Below, one piece after another: positions 11,005-22,343 of a DNA stretch of 64,000 nucleotides. Location of the stretch: contig JAFISE010000057.1 in the NCBI GenBank assembly GCA_022560025.1, forward strand, positions 120,529-184,528, given 5' to 3'. Under the pieces are notes generated by a model that was not told where the DNA came from, searched no databases, and saw only the letters and a list, made by a program, of their open reading frames with translations. The translations under genes were made by a program, and so were the position numbers. How positions within the stretch are numbered: the stretch's first letter is position 1; the number at the start of each line of letters is the position of its first letter. This DNA comes from Stagonosporopsis chrysanthemi (lineage: Eukaryota; Ascomycota; Dothideomycetes; Pleosporales; Didymellaceae).

Positions 11005-11501
11005 GGTTGCGGTGTGGATGCAGCGATTGCCCTCGTGGGGCAGCGGCGAGGTCGGAGAAGATGGTTCAGCGCGTGAGGATGGCGAGCGATCTTAGCGTTG
11101 ATCAGTGAGTGTGTCCGGTGTGATGCAGGCGGGGTGTTGTGCTGCAATTGCGCGTGTGGTCGTCGACGGCTGCTCGTCAGTAAATTTCTCGGAGTCGCGT
11201 CTGCCTCCGGCGGAGGTCAGTTGGCCCATGCGCTACTTCAGCTCGCAGGAGCTCCGCTGGCGCTTGCCATGGCCCTAGCCACGCGGGCGCTTCGAGCACC
11301 AATACCACCCTCAAGCTCACAACGGCTCCATCATCCTAGCGTGCGCATGCTCAGGCGCCTGTATATATTCCTGTGGTCTCTTGCCGTGATTTTTGCATGC
11401 TACTATTCTCTGTCGTGAATTGCGCAGCCTTGTGACTCGTGATACTTCGGGCAATCTTGATCTGGGGAAGCTGACAGGACCACATCCTATTCCCCACCAC
11501 A
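11005..11501. other. Divergent promoter region between uS8m and the next gene
   Basis: This lies between two divergent starts. A TATATA stretch at 11362-11367 lies 135 bases before the downstream ATG. The open frame at 11098-11418 has no coding support. Confidence 0.45.
11362..11367 (+). promoter_or_regulatory. Possible TATA element
   Basis: TATATA lies 135 bases upstream of the ATG at 11502. Position is acceptable for a fungal core promoter, but the motif is short and could be chance. Confidence 0.3.
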
Positions 11502-13042
11502 ATGCCTCCTCAGCAAGGCGAGGTTTCTTTGACGACCCTGTAAGCTGTGGTGACCATAAGGAGTCTCAGCATGCACTGACAGCGTAACAGCTTCGCAGAC
11601 GTCCATTACTTCTTCTCCCCGCCTACACAGCTACCACCGCACCACCGTTTCGACAAGAGCTCTTATGTCTACCTCTACCATAACCCCATGCGTCAGACTG
11701 GGCGTGTAGAGATTGCAAATAATCCTGGCACCCCAGCTCAAGATGCGTTTGCTGGTCGTAAGTTACCCACGCAGATCTTCGTAGTTGAGGCATCAGCTGA
11801 CCTGGATGTCAATCAGAGCTGGACACAGTCAGAATTGAGCAAAGCTATAAGCATCCATGCTTGTTCACACTGACCGTCGATGCGTTTCGCGGCCAAACTG
11901 GCAGCCCGGCTTCTTCGCCTCAACAAGACATGTCACAATGGCATCTGCCCGTACCTGACCCAAACAACCAGGGCAAATACATGTACAGGATTCACACGGT
12001 TGACGTCTACCTCTGGACACCGAACGATGCGAGCATGTTCTTGGACTCACTACGAAGGGTCGTGCAACCACATCAACTCCAGATCACCGCAGATCCACAT
12101 GCTATCCCGCCAACATCGCTGCACCACGAGCACAAGAGTGACACCATGAGTCCAGTTATTGCGAACCTTGAACGAGCTGCGATATCACATCAAAGCCGCA
12201 CTCCGAGTATAAGCAGCACGCAAGCCTTTCCTGGACCTCCACAAGCAGCATTCCCGGGACCACCAGCTGCGCGCACTTCAACTGCGAGCCCTTCAGCCGC
12301 AGATCCAGGTTACGCACCCATGGCTTACAATCCTGCTGCTCCTGCTGCACCAGAGCCCATCGCTCACCGTGAGAAGACACCCCCGCCGCCAGACGCGGCC
12401 GAAGGTACAGGCCTCGTAGGCGTAGCTGTTCACGACTCGCAGCCACAGCATTATAGCAACCCTCTGCAAGCATCATTTACCCCTCAACCAACCTCAGGGC
12501 CATACACGCCTGGCATCCCTTCCCCTGGCCAGGGCTACAGCGGTCCTCCAGGTGTGCAGCGTACCAATACATCTGGCTCCATGCCACCCCCACCACAGAG
12601 CCCGCCATCGTTTGCGGGACCGCCTCAGAGCCCACCGTCTTTCGCAGGGCCACCTCAGTCCGCCCATCCAGCAGAGACATACGGACAGACTAGTCCACAG
12701 CACCCTGGGGTCCAACGGCAGTCGTCCATACCTACCCAGCAGTACGCTAGTTACAACAGCACGCCCGGCTACACTGCTGGCCCTCAATCGCCTGGCCTAC
12801 CGTCTCAGGGCGTGCATCAAGCGGCGCAACACCTGGGCTACGCCCAACATCAGTACGGCAGCACAACACAGCAGGCCAATGCGGCCGACGTGCACAAGCA
12901 ATTCTACCGTCCCACTGAGCAGGAAGCCGGCGTCACAGATCACAGCACGGCAGCGGCGCCCAACTCTAACATGGGCAAAAGGGTGGTCAAGGTGGAGAAG
13001 GGCGTTGGTCGGTTCCTGAAGAAGCTTGACAGCAAGTGGTGA
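11502..13042 (+). CDS. Pro/Gln-rich protein of unknown function, 476 residues
   Basis: Exons: 11502-11539, 11591-11757 and 11817-13042; introns have GTAAGC and GTAAGT donors and CAG acceptors and keep frame throughout. The first 130 residues look folded (FADVHYFFSPPTQLPPHHRF, SSYVYLYHNPMRQTGRVEI, YMYRIHTVDVYLWTPNDA). Residues of about 165-430 are low complexity, rich in Pro, Gln, Ser and Gly, and include a 9-residue tandem repeat SPPSFAGPPQ. The last 25 residues are basic and amphipathic, with KVEKGVGRFLKKLDSKW. The layout (short folded N-terminus, disordered body, conserved basic C-terminal helix) suggests an adaptor or membrane-binding protein. I do not recognise a family. The 38-nt first coding exon is easy to miss. 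Confidence 0.75.
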
Positions 13043-13935
13043 GCGTTGCAGCGTCTGTTGTGTTCTTTAGCCTTGTGATATATACCCACTCGTTAGACCA
13101 GAATGCATTTTTGGATGTATGTATACTATGTATATGTATTGTACTTGTACGGAGCGAAGCAGCGTTGATGACCCGCTCTGTCAGAAGCGATCACCGCGCG
13201 GCGCAGTATGTACCTTTCAGTACCAATCAGTGCCCACCAAAGGACCACACTAGCAGCGCGGGAGCGGGCCTAGCGCTGGCCCCAGAATAGCAGCAGGTTT
13301 TGGGAGATGACATTGCGGTGCCAGGTGCCAGGTTAGACGTGCCAGGTGCCGCTGATGTGAGCGTCGAAATGTCAATGTGCAGACGATGGAGGTCGACAAG
13401 TACCAAGACGACGTCTGTGAGGTGACTTCGGCCACGGTGACCGACAAGTCGTCTGGTCTGCATTTGCACCGCTCGCTCAGCCTGCACCGCCCCCAGCCAC
13501 AGCGGGCACATCCACCATCAGCCCTGCAGCTCGCACCCTGGCTCCAGCCTGCGCCAAGGCGAGTCCCAGGCTGCGCTGCGCCTGGATGCTGCACCCAGCT
13601 CCTCCCATCTCCACAGTGCCCGTCCCCTCCATGCCGGCCGTCTCTGGGCTCTCCATTGCTTTGTTGTGTACATACATCGTCTTGGCCGTTTCCTGGTACC
13701 TAATCGATTTGACGTCGCTAGCGTGTCTCGACGCCGAGGACCCGCGAGACAGCTCCACTTACTCCAGGCGGTGATCTCATTTTCCAGACAATTTCCCAGT
13801 CGACGTTGCGTTGGGGGGCTGCGTGAGCTCTACGCTCTACGCTCGACAGTTGACACCGACACGGACGCTGTCACTGACGCTGTCACTGACGCTGTCGCTG
13901 GATTGCTCGACTGTGCAGGGTCCTTTGGCTTTGCC
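13043..13935. other. Long 5' region of the next gene, with small repeats
   Basis: This is an 893-base stretch without a supported gene. It holds direct repeats of GTGCCAGGTGCC around 13319-13350 and a 12-base tandem repeat at 13864-13899. Open frames at 13377-13703 and 13586-13774 are Pro/Cys-rich translations of GC-rich sequence and are not called. Confidence 0.45.
13864..13899 (+). repeat. 12-bp tandem repeat, three copies
   Basis: The unit GACGCTGTCACT occurs three times, the last with one change (GACGCTGTCGCT). It lies 37 bases before the start codon of the following gene, so it is probably in the 5' untranslated region. Confidence 0.85.
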
Positions 13936-15381
13936 ATGCTGCTGCCCACTCTGGAATTGGCGGCGAGGGCACCACCTGCCCTCGAGAAGCGCATGTCCAA
14001 GCAGAACAGGAGCTTTGTAATCGTATGTGCCACGCCGCGCGGGCTTCTGTGACACAAGACGACGACCGCTCACACGCCGCAGATTGCACTCATTGTCGTC
14101 TCCGTCTTCACCATCCTCGTCACCACATACCTCGTCACCCTGCGCTACCGCCGCCCGTTCTCCGCCCTCCGCAGCACCGACAAGCCGCGCGACAAGCTCC
14201 CCTCGCTCTTCTCGTGGAAGCGCCTCCGCCGAGGGACCCGCCATGACTACTCCAACTCCCTGCAGGACACGGCGTACCGCGGCCCCAGCGTGAGCGACAG
14301 CACCCGCGACCGCGAGATGAGCGGGGCGAACGACCCTGAGCGCGCAAACGGCACCGCCGGCGTGGACCGCAACACGTCGGTCCGCAGCGTCATGACGCTC
14401 CCCGCGTACTCGCGCTCGGTGCGCGAGAACGAGCGCGTCCTCGGCCGCGAGGGCGAACGGGCGGGCATGGACAACGTCGTCGAGCTGCCCGAGACCCAGG
14501 ACGAGGAGGAAACCCAGCGCAACGACGAGATGGAGTCGCTGTACCAGATCCGGCTCGCCCGCCGCGCCGAAGCCGCAGACCGCGAAGCACGCCGGCAAGC
14601 GCGCCGCGACGCCCGCGCACGGGGGGACCACGTTGCGCTGGCGGAGATCCGGCGGCGCGCAGAGGAAGCCGCAGACCTGTCCGTCAGCCAGATGCTGATT
14701 GCCGAGCATCAGGGCCGCAACCGCGACCGCCGCGTGTCGTCGGTGCAGTACGGCGACCTGGGCGTCGCGCGCCATGACGGCACCCGCGTGCGCGCCAACT
14801 CGCACGACAGCGACAACCGCCCGCTGCTCGACAGCGCGGCGTCCATCTCCGGCATCAGCGGGCGCGAGCGCGGCCTGACGACCACCTCGACCAACACCCT
14901 GCACACACACCACCGCGGGCTGTCCGCGACCTCCATCGCGCGATCGTCGCTCGACTCGCGGGCGTCCGGCGACGACTTCGCCCCGCAAACGCTGCACTCG
15001 CAATCGCAATCCCGCTCCAACTCGGCCCACGACATCGCCGCCCACGCCCTGCACACCGTGCCCACGACCCACAGCCACGACGGCAACAGCACCCGCAGCC
15101 GCAGCGGCAGCCCCCATCCCGTCACCACAACCACAACCACCATTACCACCACAGAACCGCCCCCCACAGAAGACGCACCCGCCTACGAAGATCCCCCCGA
15201 CTACACCAGCCCCGTCGACCGCCACGCGCCGCTGCTGCCTCGGCCCTCACAACAACACCCGCAGACCTCGCGGACCTCCCACCCGCCGCAGCTCCCGCAG
15301 CTGGAGAGAATGCCCAGCATCACGGTCGTGATGACCGCGCCGACGCCCGTGGATACCGAGCCGCCGTCGTCGTTTAGGTGA
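13936..15381 (+). CDS. Single-pass membrane protein with long disordered tail, 461 residues
   Basis: Exons: 13936-14022 and 14083-15381. The intron (GTATGT donor, CAG acceptor) joins RSFVI to IALIVVSVFTILVTTYLVTL, which forms one strong membrane helix at about residues 27-49. A basic stop-transfer stretch RYRR follows, so the rest is probably cytosolic. Residues of about 150-210 are Arg/Ala/Glu-rich and likely helical or coiled coil; the remainder is Ser/Thr/His/Pro-rich, with a run of Thr near residue 370 and a Pro-rich tail with PPxY-like elements (EDAPAYEDPPDYTSP) that could recruit WW-domain ubiquitin ligases. Family unknown. The gene is very GC-rich, which makes a 462-codon antisense open frame over it; that frame is a shadow. 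Confidence 0.78.
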
Positions 15382-15870
15382 TGATGTGGAGCTTGGGGGG
15401 TGGAGGGGGGCGGTTTGATTCTACACACATTTTTTTTCTCGCGCTGGGGAAGTGTTGGGTTTGGGGGAGCGTTTGAAGAGGGGGTTTGAGTTGATCTGAT
15501 TTGGTTTGATTTGATGTGAGAAGAAGAAGAGAAGATGGGGTCGATTGTCGTTGTTTAGCGTACATGTTGAGATACTTCACTAGACACAGTCATTTAGATT
15601 GACGCACGCACGCACACACGCACGCACGAGGTTACGGTTACGGTTACGATAGCATAGTCGAGCGCACTGCAGCCGCTTGGGCGAACTGGCGCATTGCGGG
15701 GGGGACATGTTGGATACAGCAATGTCTAATACCATCACTCTGGATCAAACGAAAAAAAAACGCTCTCGCATTCGCCATCTGATCGTGTCAAAAGCTCGAC
15801 AGAAGTACGTCCCGGTACGCAGTATCAAGATGGTACCGCACGCTCGCCCGTCCACAAGTCACCCCCCGAC
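15382..15870. other. Convergent 3' region with simple repeats
   Basis: This lies between the 3' ends of the membrane protein gene and the glucanase gene. It is G/T-rich near 15440-15540 and holds ACGC and GGTTAC simple repeats at 15602-15648. No gene seen. Confidence 0.5.
15602..15648 (+). repeat. Simple sequence repeats (ACGC and GGTTAC)
   Basis: A run of ACGC/ACAC units is followed directly by about three GGTTAC units. Both are ordinary microsatellites in a 3' region. Confidence 0.8.
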
Positions 15871-16816
15871 CTACGCATGGAAAGCGTAGTAGCCCCCGAT
15901 ATTACTCAGGCTCTGCCCGCCGATATCAATCAGATGCCCGTGCGCCGTGTTAGCCATGAAATACGCATAGCGATGCACATCGGTCGACGCATCGAGCCAC
16001 GGCAGCACCTCGTCCAAGAAGGCCTTGACCTCGTCATCGCTGCCGCTGGCACGGAACTCGGTGATCCAGATGGGACGCCCGGCAGCGACCTTGCGCGCAT
16101 CTTCGATGTACTTCTTGAAGTAGGCGGCGTTGGATGCGGCGTCGTACCAGTGCAGGTTGATGAAGTCGATGGTGCAGCCCGTACAAGCCGCCATGAAGGA
16201 GGACAGATAGCTCAGCCCGTTTGGACCATTCGTCACCGCCGGCGAGCCGAGATACATCTTTTCCTTGAGCGACTTTTGCGGCTCCAAGTGCTCCTTCCAT
16301 GCTGCGACGGCGGTGCCGAGGTCCATACAGGCGCCGCCCATGCCCGCGCTGTAGCTGTTAGTGAGAGGCAATGGTGCCTGTAAGGGGGGGGACTCACTCG
16401 CAGTTGTCGGGCTCGTTGAAGCCGAGCAGGTGGGTAGGCGCGTCTTTGTTGGCGAGCGCGGCTGCCTGCACACGGGTTGCCCAGGTATTGCTGTGCTCGC
16501 CGTGGTTGGAGTGCAGCATGGGAACAAACTCGTACGCGGTGTTGAGGTCGCCCCCGGGGCGGGAGTCCCAGTTGTAGGCCCTGGAGCAAGTCAGGATCTG
16601 GCATCTGCATTTTAGAGGAGAGGAGAAATACCAGGATACGTGCGACCCATAGACGTCAAAGTACTTGACGAACTTGATGTCGTTGTAGGCGACGCCGCGA
16701 CGGTTACCCCCTGCGGTCTCGGGCGGAGCGCGGGTGTTGAGTTTGGTGACTGGAGTTGCGGATGCAAAGTGGAGAACAGCTAGGCCCAGGAAGAGGATGA
16801 AATGACGGAAAGGCAT
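15871..16816 (-). CDS. Secreted GH128 endo-beta-1,3-glucanase (Asl1-like)
   Basis: Exons on the minus strand: 16816-16632, 16580-16398 and 16348-15871, 281 residues. Introns are 51 and 49 nt with CTGAC and CTAAC branch sites; splicing joins SHVSW to AYNWDSRPGG and GFNEPDNC to DAGMGGACMDL. A signal peptide (MPFRHFILFLGLAVLHFASA) opens the protein. The domain is the Asl1-like glycosyl hydrolase fold: acid/base candidate Glu 118 in GFNEPDN and nucleophile candidate Glu 220 in WITEF, with INLHWYDA between. Members cleave beta-1,3-glucan of fungal cell walls, so a role in wall remodelling during growth is likely. No GPI signal or carbohydrate-binding module follows, so it is a minimal single-domain form. 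A TATA element lies 126 bases upstream. Confidence 0.93.
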
Positions 16817-18578
16817 CGTTACTCGAAGGTGTACAATGCAGACCGTCGAGGTGATTTCGGCAAGGAGAGTTGGAAGAGACTGGATGCGCTGTGGCACAGA
16901 ATGAGCTTTTGGATATCAGAGTCAAGAGAAAGACCGAGTTGTATATAAGAGGGCTCTGTGGGCAAAATGAAGTTTTATATAGTCAGGGGTGGTCGCAGTG
17001 AAGGCAGGCGCGACCACACTATTCCTTTACGAGCAGCGGCGACATGAAGTCTGGTCCACACCGGAGCGACCAGTTGCGCTTACTGGTGGCACCTTCCTCC
17101 TAGGGTGAGAACAAAGACCATTATCGATGACAGGTGAAGGTAGAGGATGAGAGCAACATAGTACAAAACCGCCTCGATCGATCCGACTTGAGCGATGCGC
17201 AATCACCAGGCCTGCGTATTTGTGATTTCGCAAAGTGTCACGTCTTGACAGTTTGATTCGAGGCAACTGGTACAGTGAGCCTGCCTTGTTCGCTGCGCTT
17301 GATAAGCCTGCTACGTGGGCGTGGAACCAACAAGTATATTTACCTACCCGTCTTCATCTTGCCAATGATCTAAATTTCTCAGTGGACCGAGTCTGTGGCA
17401 CGTTGGCCATAACTTAAACCTTGCAGCCCAAGAACCGTGAGCTCTGCAGCTGCGACATGTGAGCTTGCGCAAGGTTTGCGTGAACAGCGAGTGTAACACT
17501 TACTTCCACGGCTTTCTGAGCAGCTTTGACTGTACACAAAGACTTTTCTAAGATACCCTGGCTCGTGTATCAGCGTCTCAGGGTCGAGTCTCTCGCCTCT
17601 TTGTTTCTTTGTGACACAATGAGTACCAGCTATCCTGAACCAAGGAGCGTCATGGTCACATTACACAGGCGATTTGGGTGCTGAGATTGTGCTATGTGGT
17701 AAGCGTAATACCGTCAAAGAGGAGCCGCGCGACATGGAAATGGGGTCAATTGCGTCATTGGACCAGCACTTCGAGGTCGGTGTTGCAAAAGCTAAGATTG
17801 AGCCAGAGGACCAAATCTCTGTCCATTTTTCTTTGCAGAGGCTTTAGATACTGGGTGTATCCACCCCTTCACTTCATCACAGTCGATGTTAGGATTTTCC
17901 AACTGCGCCATACAACTTTCCCGCGGCTGTACTTCTTCTACCGAAGTTTGTAGAAGACTTCACCTGCAGATTATGAAGGGTAATTCAGCTCATTTATCTC
18001 TGCCCTTTCAGGGTTAGGAAGAGACTCTCTTCATAGAATGTCTCTTTTCCTGTCCTTGAGAGGAAGTATAAGGCGCAGCGGACCGCGACCTCCACGACCA
18101 CGTCCTGACTGAGTACTTCTGTCGGTAATCACAACGAAAAAGATTGTACTCTGTCATATGTTGGAAGGCGATTATTCAGGCGAGACAAAGAGTCTTCATC
18201 AGAGTTGGAGATGTGCTGGGCGCATGTTGTACCGATCTGAGCTGCCACGTTGATACAGTACGCAGACAGCATTTCTGTCGTTCGATTTCTTTGTTTGCAT
18301 CAGCTCCATGTTCGTAAACCACAAGAAAATTAAATTCAAAGATATGCGACAAAGCATCCCTTCCGTTACGGAGACGTTGTTGAACTTCACAATGTTCGTT
18401 CATCATGAGACGTGTTGCTTTGTTCGTCAACATCGACATATCCATCAGGGGCTTTTTTACGCGTGTGACATCGTGAGCTCATATGATAGCTCGAAGGATT
18501 TCTATAGTACATCGATGAGAGGTACCGTTCAGTAGAGAAACCAAATCTTTTCAACCAGCTCTTGTCCTAACTACCACA
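16817..18578. other. Long intergenic region, 1.76 kb
   Basis: This lies between the divergent GH128 and RING genes. It has lower GC than the genes around it and holds only short unsupported open frames (for example 17678-17953 plus and 18176-18445 minus). No transposon signature, inverted repeat or RNA gene was recognised. Confidence 0.45.
16942..16947 (-). promoter_or_regulatory. TATA element of the GH128 gene
   Basis: TATATA lies 126 bases upstream of the GH128 start codon on the minus strand, a usual position for a fungal core promoter. Confidence 0.45.
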
Positions 18579-20786
18579 ATGTCTCCACGAACGCGACAGA
18601 CGAGTGAAGTTATCATCATAGCACGCAGCAAGCGTACGGGCACAAAGTACGCCACACGCGCATCGTATCTTGCGGGATATCATGATAATCGGGTCCCAAA
18701 CCCTCATTACACAGACAGCACTCGCTTGGAAACGTGCCGATGCTCGACTGCACACGACCACCAGAAACCATATCCTGTAAGCGACGACGATACCAATCTA
18801 GCAATTGCTATCACCCGCTACATGGACAAGTTTGATCTCGAATTGTGTCATCAGCCAGACTTCTACCGCTACCGAGAGCGGCAAAAGATCGACTGGGCTC
18901 TCAAAAGCGTGCACGCCGAGCGCTTCCACTACGTCAGCAAAGAGAAGAACGCCGTTTGTCGGTGCAACAGCTCCGACCACCTGGATCGCCATCGAATTCA
19001 CAATCCAGAAATCCAAGAGCTGTGTGCCGAGTTCTTTTTGCTTGGGACGACAGAGATCATGTGCACACGGGATCAATGGCGAGCAACTGGAGGAGCAACG
19101 ACACCAACAAAGTCAACAATTTCGCGCAGGGACTCCGTTAAGCCATCTTTTAAGGAATGTAGTTCTGGGAAAGGCTTGTTCGAATACGACAATCCCTCGG
19201 TCGCAGACTTGTTGCGGGCTCGAGAAACTCGCTCCCTGGAATCCCGGAAATGTCGTACCTCCCCTCCGGCCAGCCGTAATCCCAATCCCTCGTCATCAAC
19301 TGAAGAAGATATGACTTATCTGAGTAATGGACCTAACGGCGAGGTAGACGTTCCAGAGATCGTATGGCGAGCAAGTCGTCCATCTGAGTACCTCGGACAG
19401 GGGCGCTTTGAGGAGTCACTCATGAGCACCCCTATCGGCACTGCTGCTACTCCGTTGGAGCAAAAAGACCTTAGCCTCAACCCCATGCTGCGGAAGTATC
19501 GACCTTCCACTCTTCCCCTTGGAGCGACAGCACCTGGGGTTGATCAGTATGTCGATACATACAGCGAAGTCGCGCAAAGTCGAAGCGCCTCTAGGGTGTG
19601 TAGAACTAGCCGGGGTCCAGCATCCTATACATCTAAAACTCTCCCAGGCAGCAGTAAATATGACAATGTAGATTTCGATGTTGCTGGTCTGGAAGTGAGC
19701 TTCAGCGGAACATCGCAGCGTACGACACCCACACGAATAACTCACGTCGCAGAGCTTCCATCACTCGAACAAGCCATCGAACTCGACTCATCCTTCTTGC
19801 ACACTCTGCATCCCTCCCGTTGCTCTCCTTCACTGTTCGAAGTGGAAGGCATTGACGAAAACCATGTCGCAGAGCTCAATGGTCGAGCTTCTACAAGTCC
19901 TTCAGCAATTTCAGGGAGAAAGGTCTCAGCCAGTCGGCTCAGCCGTCTCATTAAGCTATTAGAAGAAGAGAAGCTTCCGTGTCAGGAAGACTTCTTCCTC
20001 CAATCGGTAGAAGTCTGCTCTCGCGCTCGTCCAGCACCCCTTGGCGACTGCTCCCTATGCCAGAACTCACTCTGCGCGCCGAACAAAAGCACAATCCGTC
20101 TCACTTGCGGACACTTTGTGCACCACGAGTGTTTGGTGTCTCAGTTTCGTGTCCAAGACTTCGAGTTCGGCAACTGTCCTGTCTGTGGCATGGCCCTGTG
20201 CGAGCGTACACTGCACGACCGCATCGACACAGACCGCGAGGCTATCTTTGGGCACTCTTTCACTAATCTGAAAGTCGAAGAACGTATTGAGTTCGCACAG
20301 CGTGGTGAGAGCGTCCCATGCTGGTCCGAAGAAGAGGTCGCGGCGGCTCAACTGCGCTTGCTCAAGGACTACATCGACGCCTACGCGGACGAGCTGTACG
20401 GGCAATGGCAGCAAACAGGTCTGGAGCCTGACTGGCACAATGCCGTCGTTACGCCTGTGGTTCAACTCTTCAAAGGTTGGAACGTGCCGACTCGGAAGTG
20501 TAGATACTTTGCTGACCGCGATGCTTTCTACAAGCTGATAGTTTGGGCTGAGCTGGTACGGCTGATGAACACGATTCGGGATGGAGTGAAGACGCTGTAT
20601 GGGAAGGATGCGCCGTTTCCCCAGCTCAGCGAATTGCACCGTAAATTTATGAAGTCGAAAGAGCGGTATGAGAAGGAGAAGAAAACGTGGCCGACGAACC
20701 GGTCTGGGGTTTTGTTGTGTGAGAAAGTCGCGCAGGACGCGTTTAGTATGGCTGTGAGAACTCACCTCGGAAGCCATTCCAGATAA
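18579..20786 (+). CDS. RING-H2 domain protein, 735 residues
   Basis: A single exon. The N-terminal 160 residues contain two Cys-Arg-Cys elements (LETCRCSTAHDH, NAVCRCNSSDH). The middle, about 160-480, is Ser/Thr/Pro-rich and looks disordered. A RING-H2 finger begins at Cys 491: C-x2-C (CSLC), then C-x-H-x2-H-x2-C (CGHFVHHEC), then C-x2-C (CPVC). A folded C-terminal region of about 180 residues follows, rich in aromatic and charged residues (WSEEEVAAAQLRLLKDYIDA). E3 ubiquitin ligase activity is the family expectation; partners and substrates are unknown. The start is the first ATG of the frame. The next gene downstream also encodes a RING-H2 protein on the same strand, but the two are not close copies. 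Confidence 0.8.
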   Translation: MSPRTRQTSEVIIIARSKRTGTKYATRASYLAGYHDNRVPNPHYTDSTRLETCRCSTAHDHQKPYPVSDDDTNLAIAITRYMDKFDLELCHQPDFYRYRERQKIDWALKSVHAERFHYVSKEKNAVCRCNSSDHLDRHRIHNPEIQELCAEFFLLGTTEIMCTRDQWRATGGATTPTKSTISRRDSVKPSFKECSSGKGLFEYDNPSVADLLRARETRSLESRKCRTSPPASRNPNPSSSTEEDMTYLSNGPNGEVDVPEIVWRASRPSEYLGQGRFEESLMSTPIGTAATPLEQKDLSLNPMLRKYRPSTLPLGATAPGVDQYVDTYSEVAQSRSASRVCRTSRGPASYTSKTLPGSSKYDNVDFDVAGLEVSFSGTSQRTTPTRITHVAELPSLEQAIELDSSFLHTLHPSRCSPSLFEVEGIDENHVAELNGRASTSPSAISGRKVSASRLSRLIKLLEEEKLPCQEDFFLQSVEVCSRARPAPLGDCSLCQNSLCAPNKSTIRLTCGHFVHHECLVSQFRVQDFEFGNCPVCGMALCERTLHDRIDTDREAIFGHSFTNLKVEERIEFAQRGESVPCWSEEEVAAAQLRLLKDYIDAYADELYGQWQQTGLEPDWHNAVVTPVVQLFKGWNVPTRKCRYFADRDAFYKLIVWAELVRLMNTIRDGVKTLYGKDAPFPQLSELHRKFMKSKERYEKEKKTWPTNRSGVLLCEKVAQDAFSMAVRTHLGSHSR

Positions 20787-20927
20787 GTAAGCAGAAATTA
20801 TGCGACGTTGCAGTACACCAAGTGAGCAGTTTCCACGTGCGGATCGTTGCCTACCTGCTTAGCGTGATGCTATCCTTCACCTTCACCGCGTCTTGTACAA
20901 CGCGAGCTGTTTCACTATCTGGTCCTC

Positions 20928-20934
20928 TATATAA
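20928..20934 (+). promoter_or_regulatory. TATA element of the second RING gene
   Basis: TATATAA lies 96 bases upstream of the ATG at 21030, in the 243-base gap between the two RING genes, supporting an independent promoter. Confidence 0.5.
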
Positions 20935-21029
20935 CCCCACTTCTGGTACCTCGCTAGCACAAACCAGCTGGATCCTCTCGACCACCCGGCTCAACCGACT
21001 CGACCAAGTCGACCGACTCAACTCGCACT

Positions 21030-22208
21030 ATGGCGGCGACTTCAGAAACAGCGTCTACGGCCAGCGACACACCCTTACGTTCAACCGAAAGTACACAAAC
21101 TCTGCCGTCACAAAAAGACTACCTCAGAGATCTGAGTCCGCGTACTTCGAACTTGAAGCTAGTGATTCCGAAGGACTCGGATGTAGCCTGTGGTATATGT
21201 CTGGAGTCCTTCGCAGAAGTCGCTTCGCTGCGTATCGAAAATCCAGCATACCAAGACAAAGTCACCGTGGCCTTGGATATCTGCAAGCATATGTTCCACT
21301 ATCGCTGCATTGCGCAGTGGCATACTTCCGCCCGCCCTGAACGCAACACATGCCCAAATTGTCGACGCACGATGTTCATTGCCGATCCCTTGACGGCAGA
21401 ACAGATCCAACAGCTGGCACGCGCAACGCTTCCTCGTGAAGAGGTCATTCCGAATCTACAGCCACACGAGATACTGGTTCCTTGGGATGTAATCATTATA
21501 GAGATGTACGCGCGACAGGGTGTGGGTCACGCGATTGCCCCTACGCGGAGATCACGTCTCCAGCGGCGAGTACATGATTACGACTGGATTGCACTCTGCC
21601 GTATCATCAGTGGACTACTCTTTGTTCAAGGCGACGCTGTGCGTTCGGTGTTCCAACGCAATGGGCGTGACTTTGTCAACATTGTCGTCGCCGCTACGGT
21701 GCTTTGCCGTGTTATCCACCATCCGAGCGCCAGATACATGCCTGCTCTTCGACAGCTCGTCGACTGGGTCGATCTATTGATAGACACAGTCGGCGAGGGA
21801 GAGTTCAATAGTCTTTACAGCGAATTCCGGCGCAATGGGTTGTTCGAGACAGACAGGCATTGCGTGATCCCTGTCACCGATGGTTACGTTCGTTTCTACC
21901 TCGGTACGGTGTCACTCATTCGGGTGGTATCGGCCGAGATGAAGGTTCGAGCTCAGGAGTCAAGGTGGAAAAGAGCTTTCAAACGTGTCGGCTACTTTGC
22001 TCTGCGTCGCATCGAGCCGGCACATGCAGACCGTACCAACAAGACACTGGCCGATGTGTTGGGTAGGATTTCTGATGGCGGAATCCTACACAGTCTGTCC
22101 CGTACTCCAGGGCAACGATCGACAGGGCCCGGTGCATTAGGTATTGCTTGGGATAGTGTGCTGATGGTGGAAACTGAGCCTGGCCCAAATTCTCCGTCTG
22201 TCATTTGA
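21030..22208 (+). CDS. RING-H2 domain protein, 392 residues
   Basis: A single exon. The RING-H2 finger is near the N-terminus: Cys 54 and Cys 57 (CGIC), Cys 85, His 87, His 90 and Cys 93 (CKHMFHYRC), then Cys 108 and Cys 111 (CPNC), with an unusually long first loop of 27 residues. The remaining 280 residues are probably folded and helical (IALCRIISGLLFVQGDAVRS, FVNIVVAATVLCRVIHH) but match nothing I recognise. It is likely an E3 ubiquitin ligase. In gene order it follows another RING-H2 gene in the same direction; here the finger is N-terminal, there it is central, so a simple tandem duplication is not obvious. Confidence 0.82.
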   Translation: MAATSETASTASDTPLRSTESTQTLPSQKDYLRDLSPRTSNLKLVIPKDSDVACGICLESFAEVASLRIENPAYQDKVTVALDICKHMFHYRCIAQWHTSARPERNTCPNCRRTMFIADPLTAEQIQQLARATLPREEVIPNLQPHEILVPWDVIIIEMYARQGVGHAIAPTRRSRLQRRVHDYDWIALCRIISGLLFVQGDAVRSVFQRNGRDFVNIVVAATVLCRVIHHPSARYMPALRQLVDWVDLLIDTVGEGEFNSLYSEFRRNGLFETDRHCVIPVTDGYVRFYLGTVSLIRVVSAEMKVRAQESRWKRAFKRVGYFALRRIEPAHADRTNKTLADVLGRISDGGILHSLSRTPGQRSTGPGALGIAWDSVLMVETEPGPNSPSVI

Positions 22209-22343
22209 AAGAACATTAACATGTTTTACCATTAGTTGGAAAATAATCGTGCGATTGTATTGTCCTTGGATAATCGTTCGTTGTAGAGAATCGAAAAGAT
22301 TATTGATGTAAAAAGTTATGTCCTTGAAAGCCTGCGGTCCTGT

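Noticed and set aside
13837..15225. 462-codon antisense open frame over the single-pass membrane protein gene
   Set aside because: Ala/Val/Gly/Arg-rich translation of very GC-rich coding sequence; the sense frame has a membrane helix, a clean intron and natural composition.
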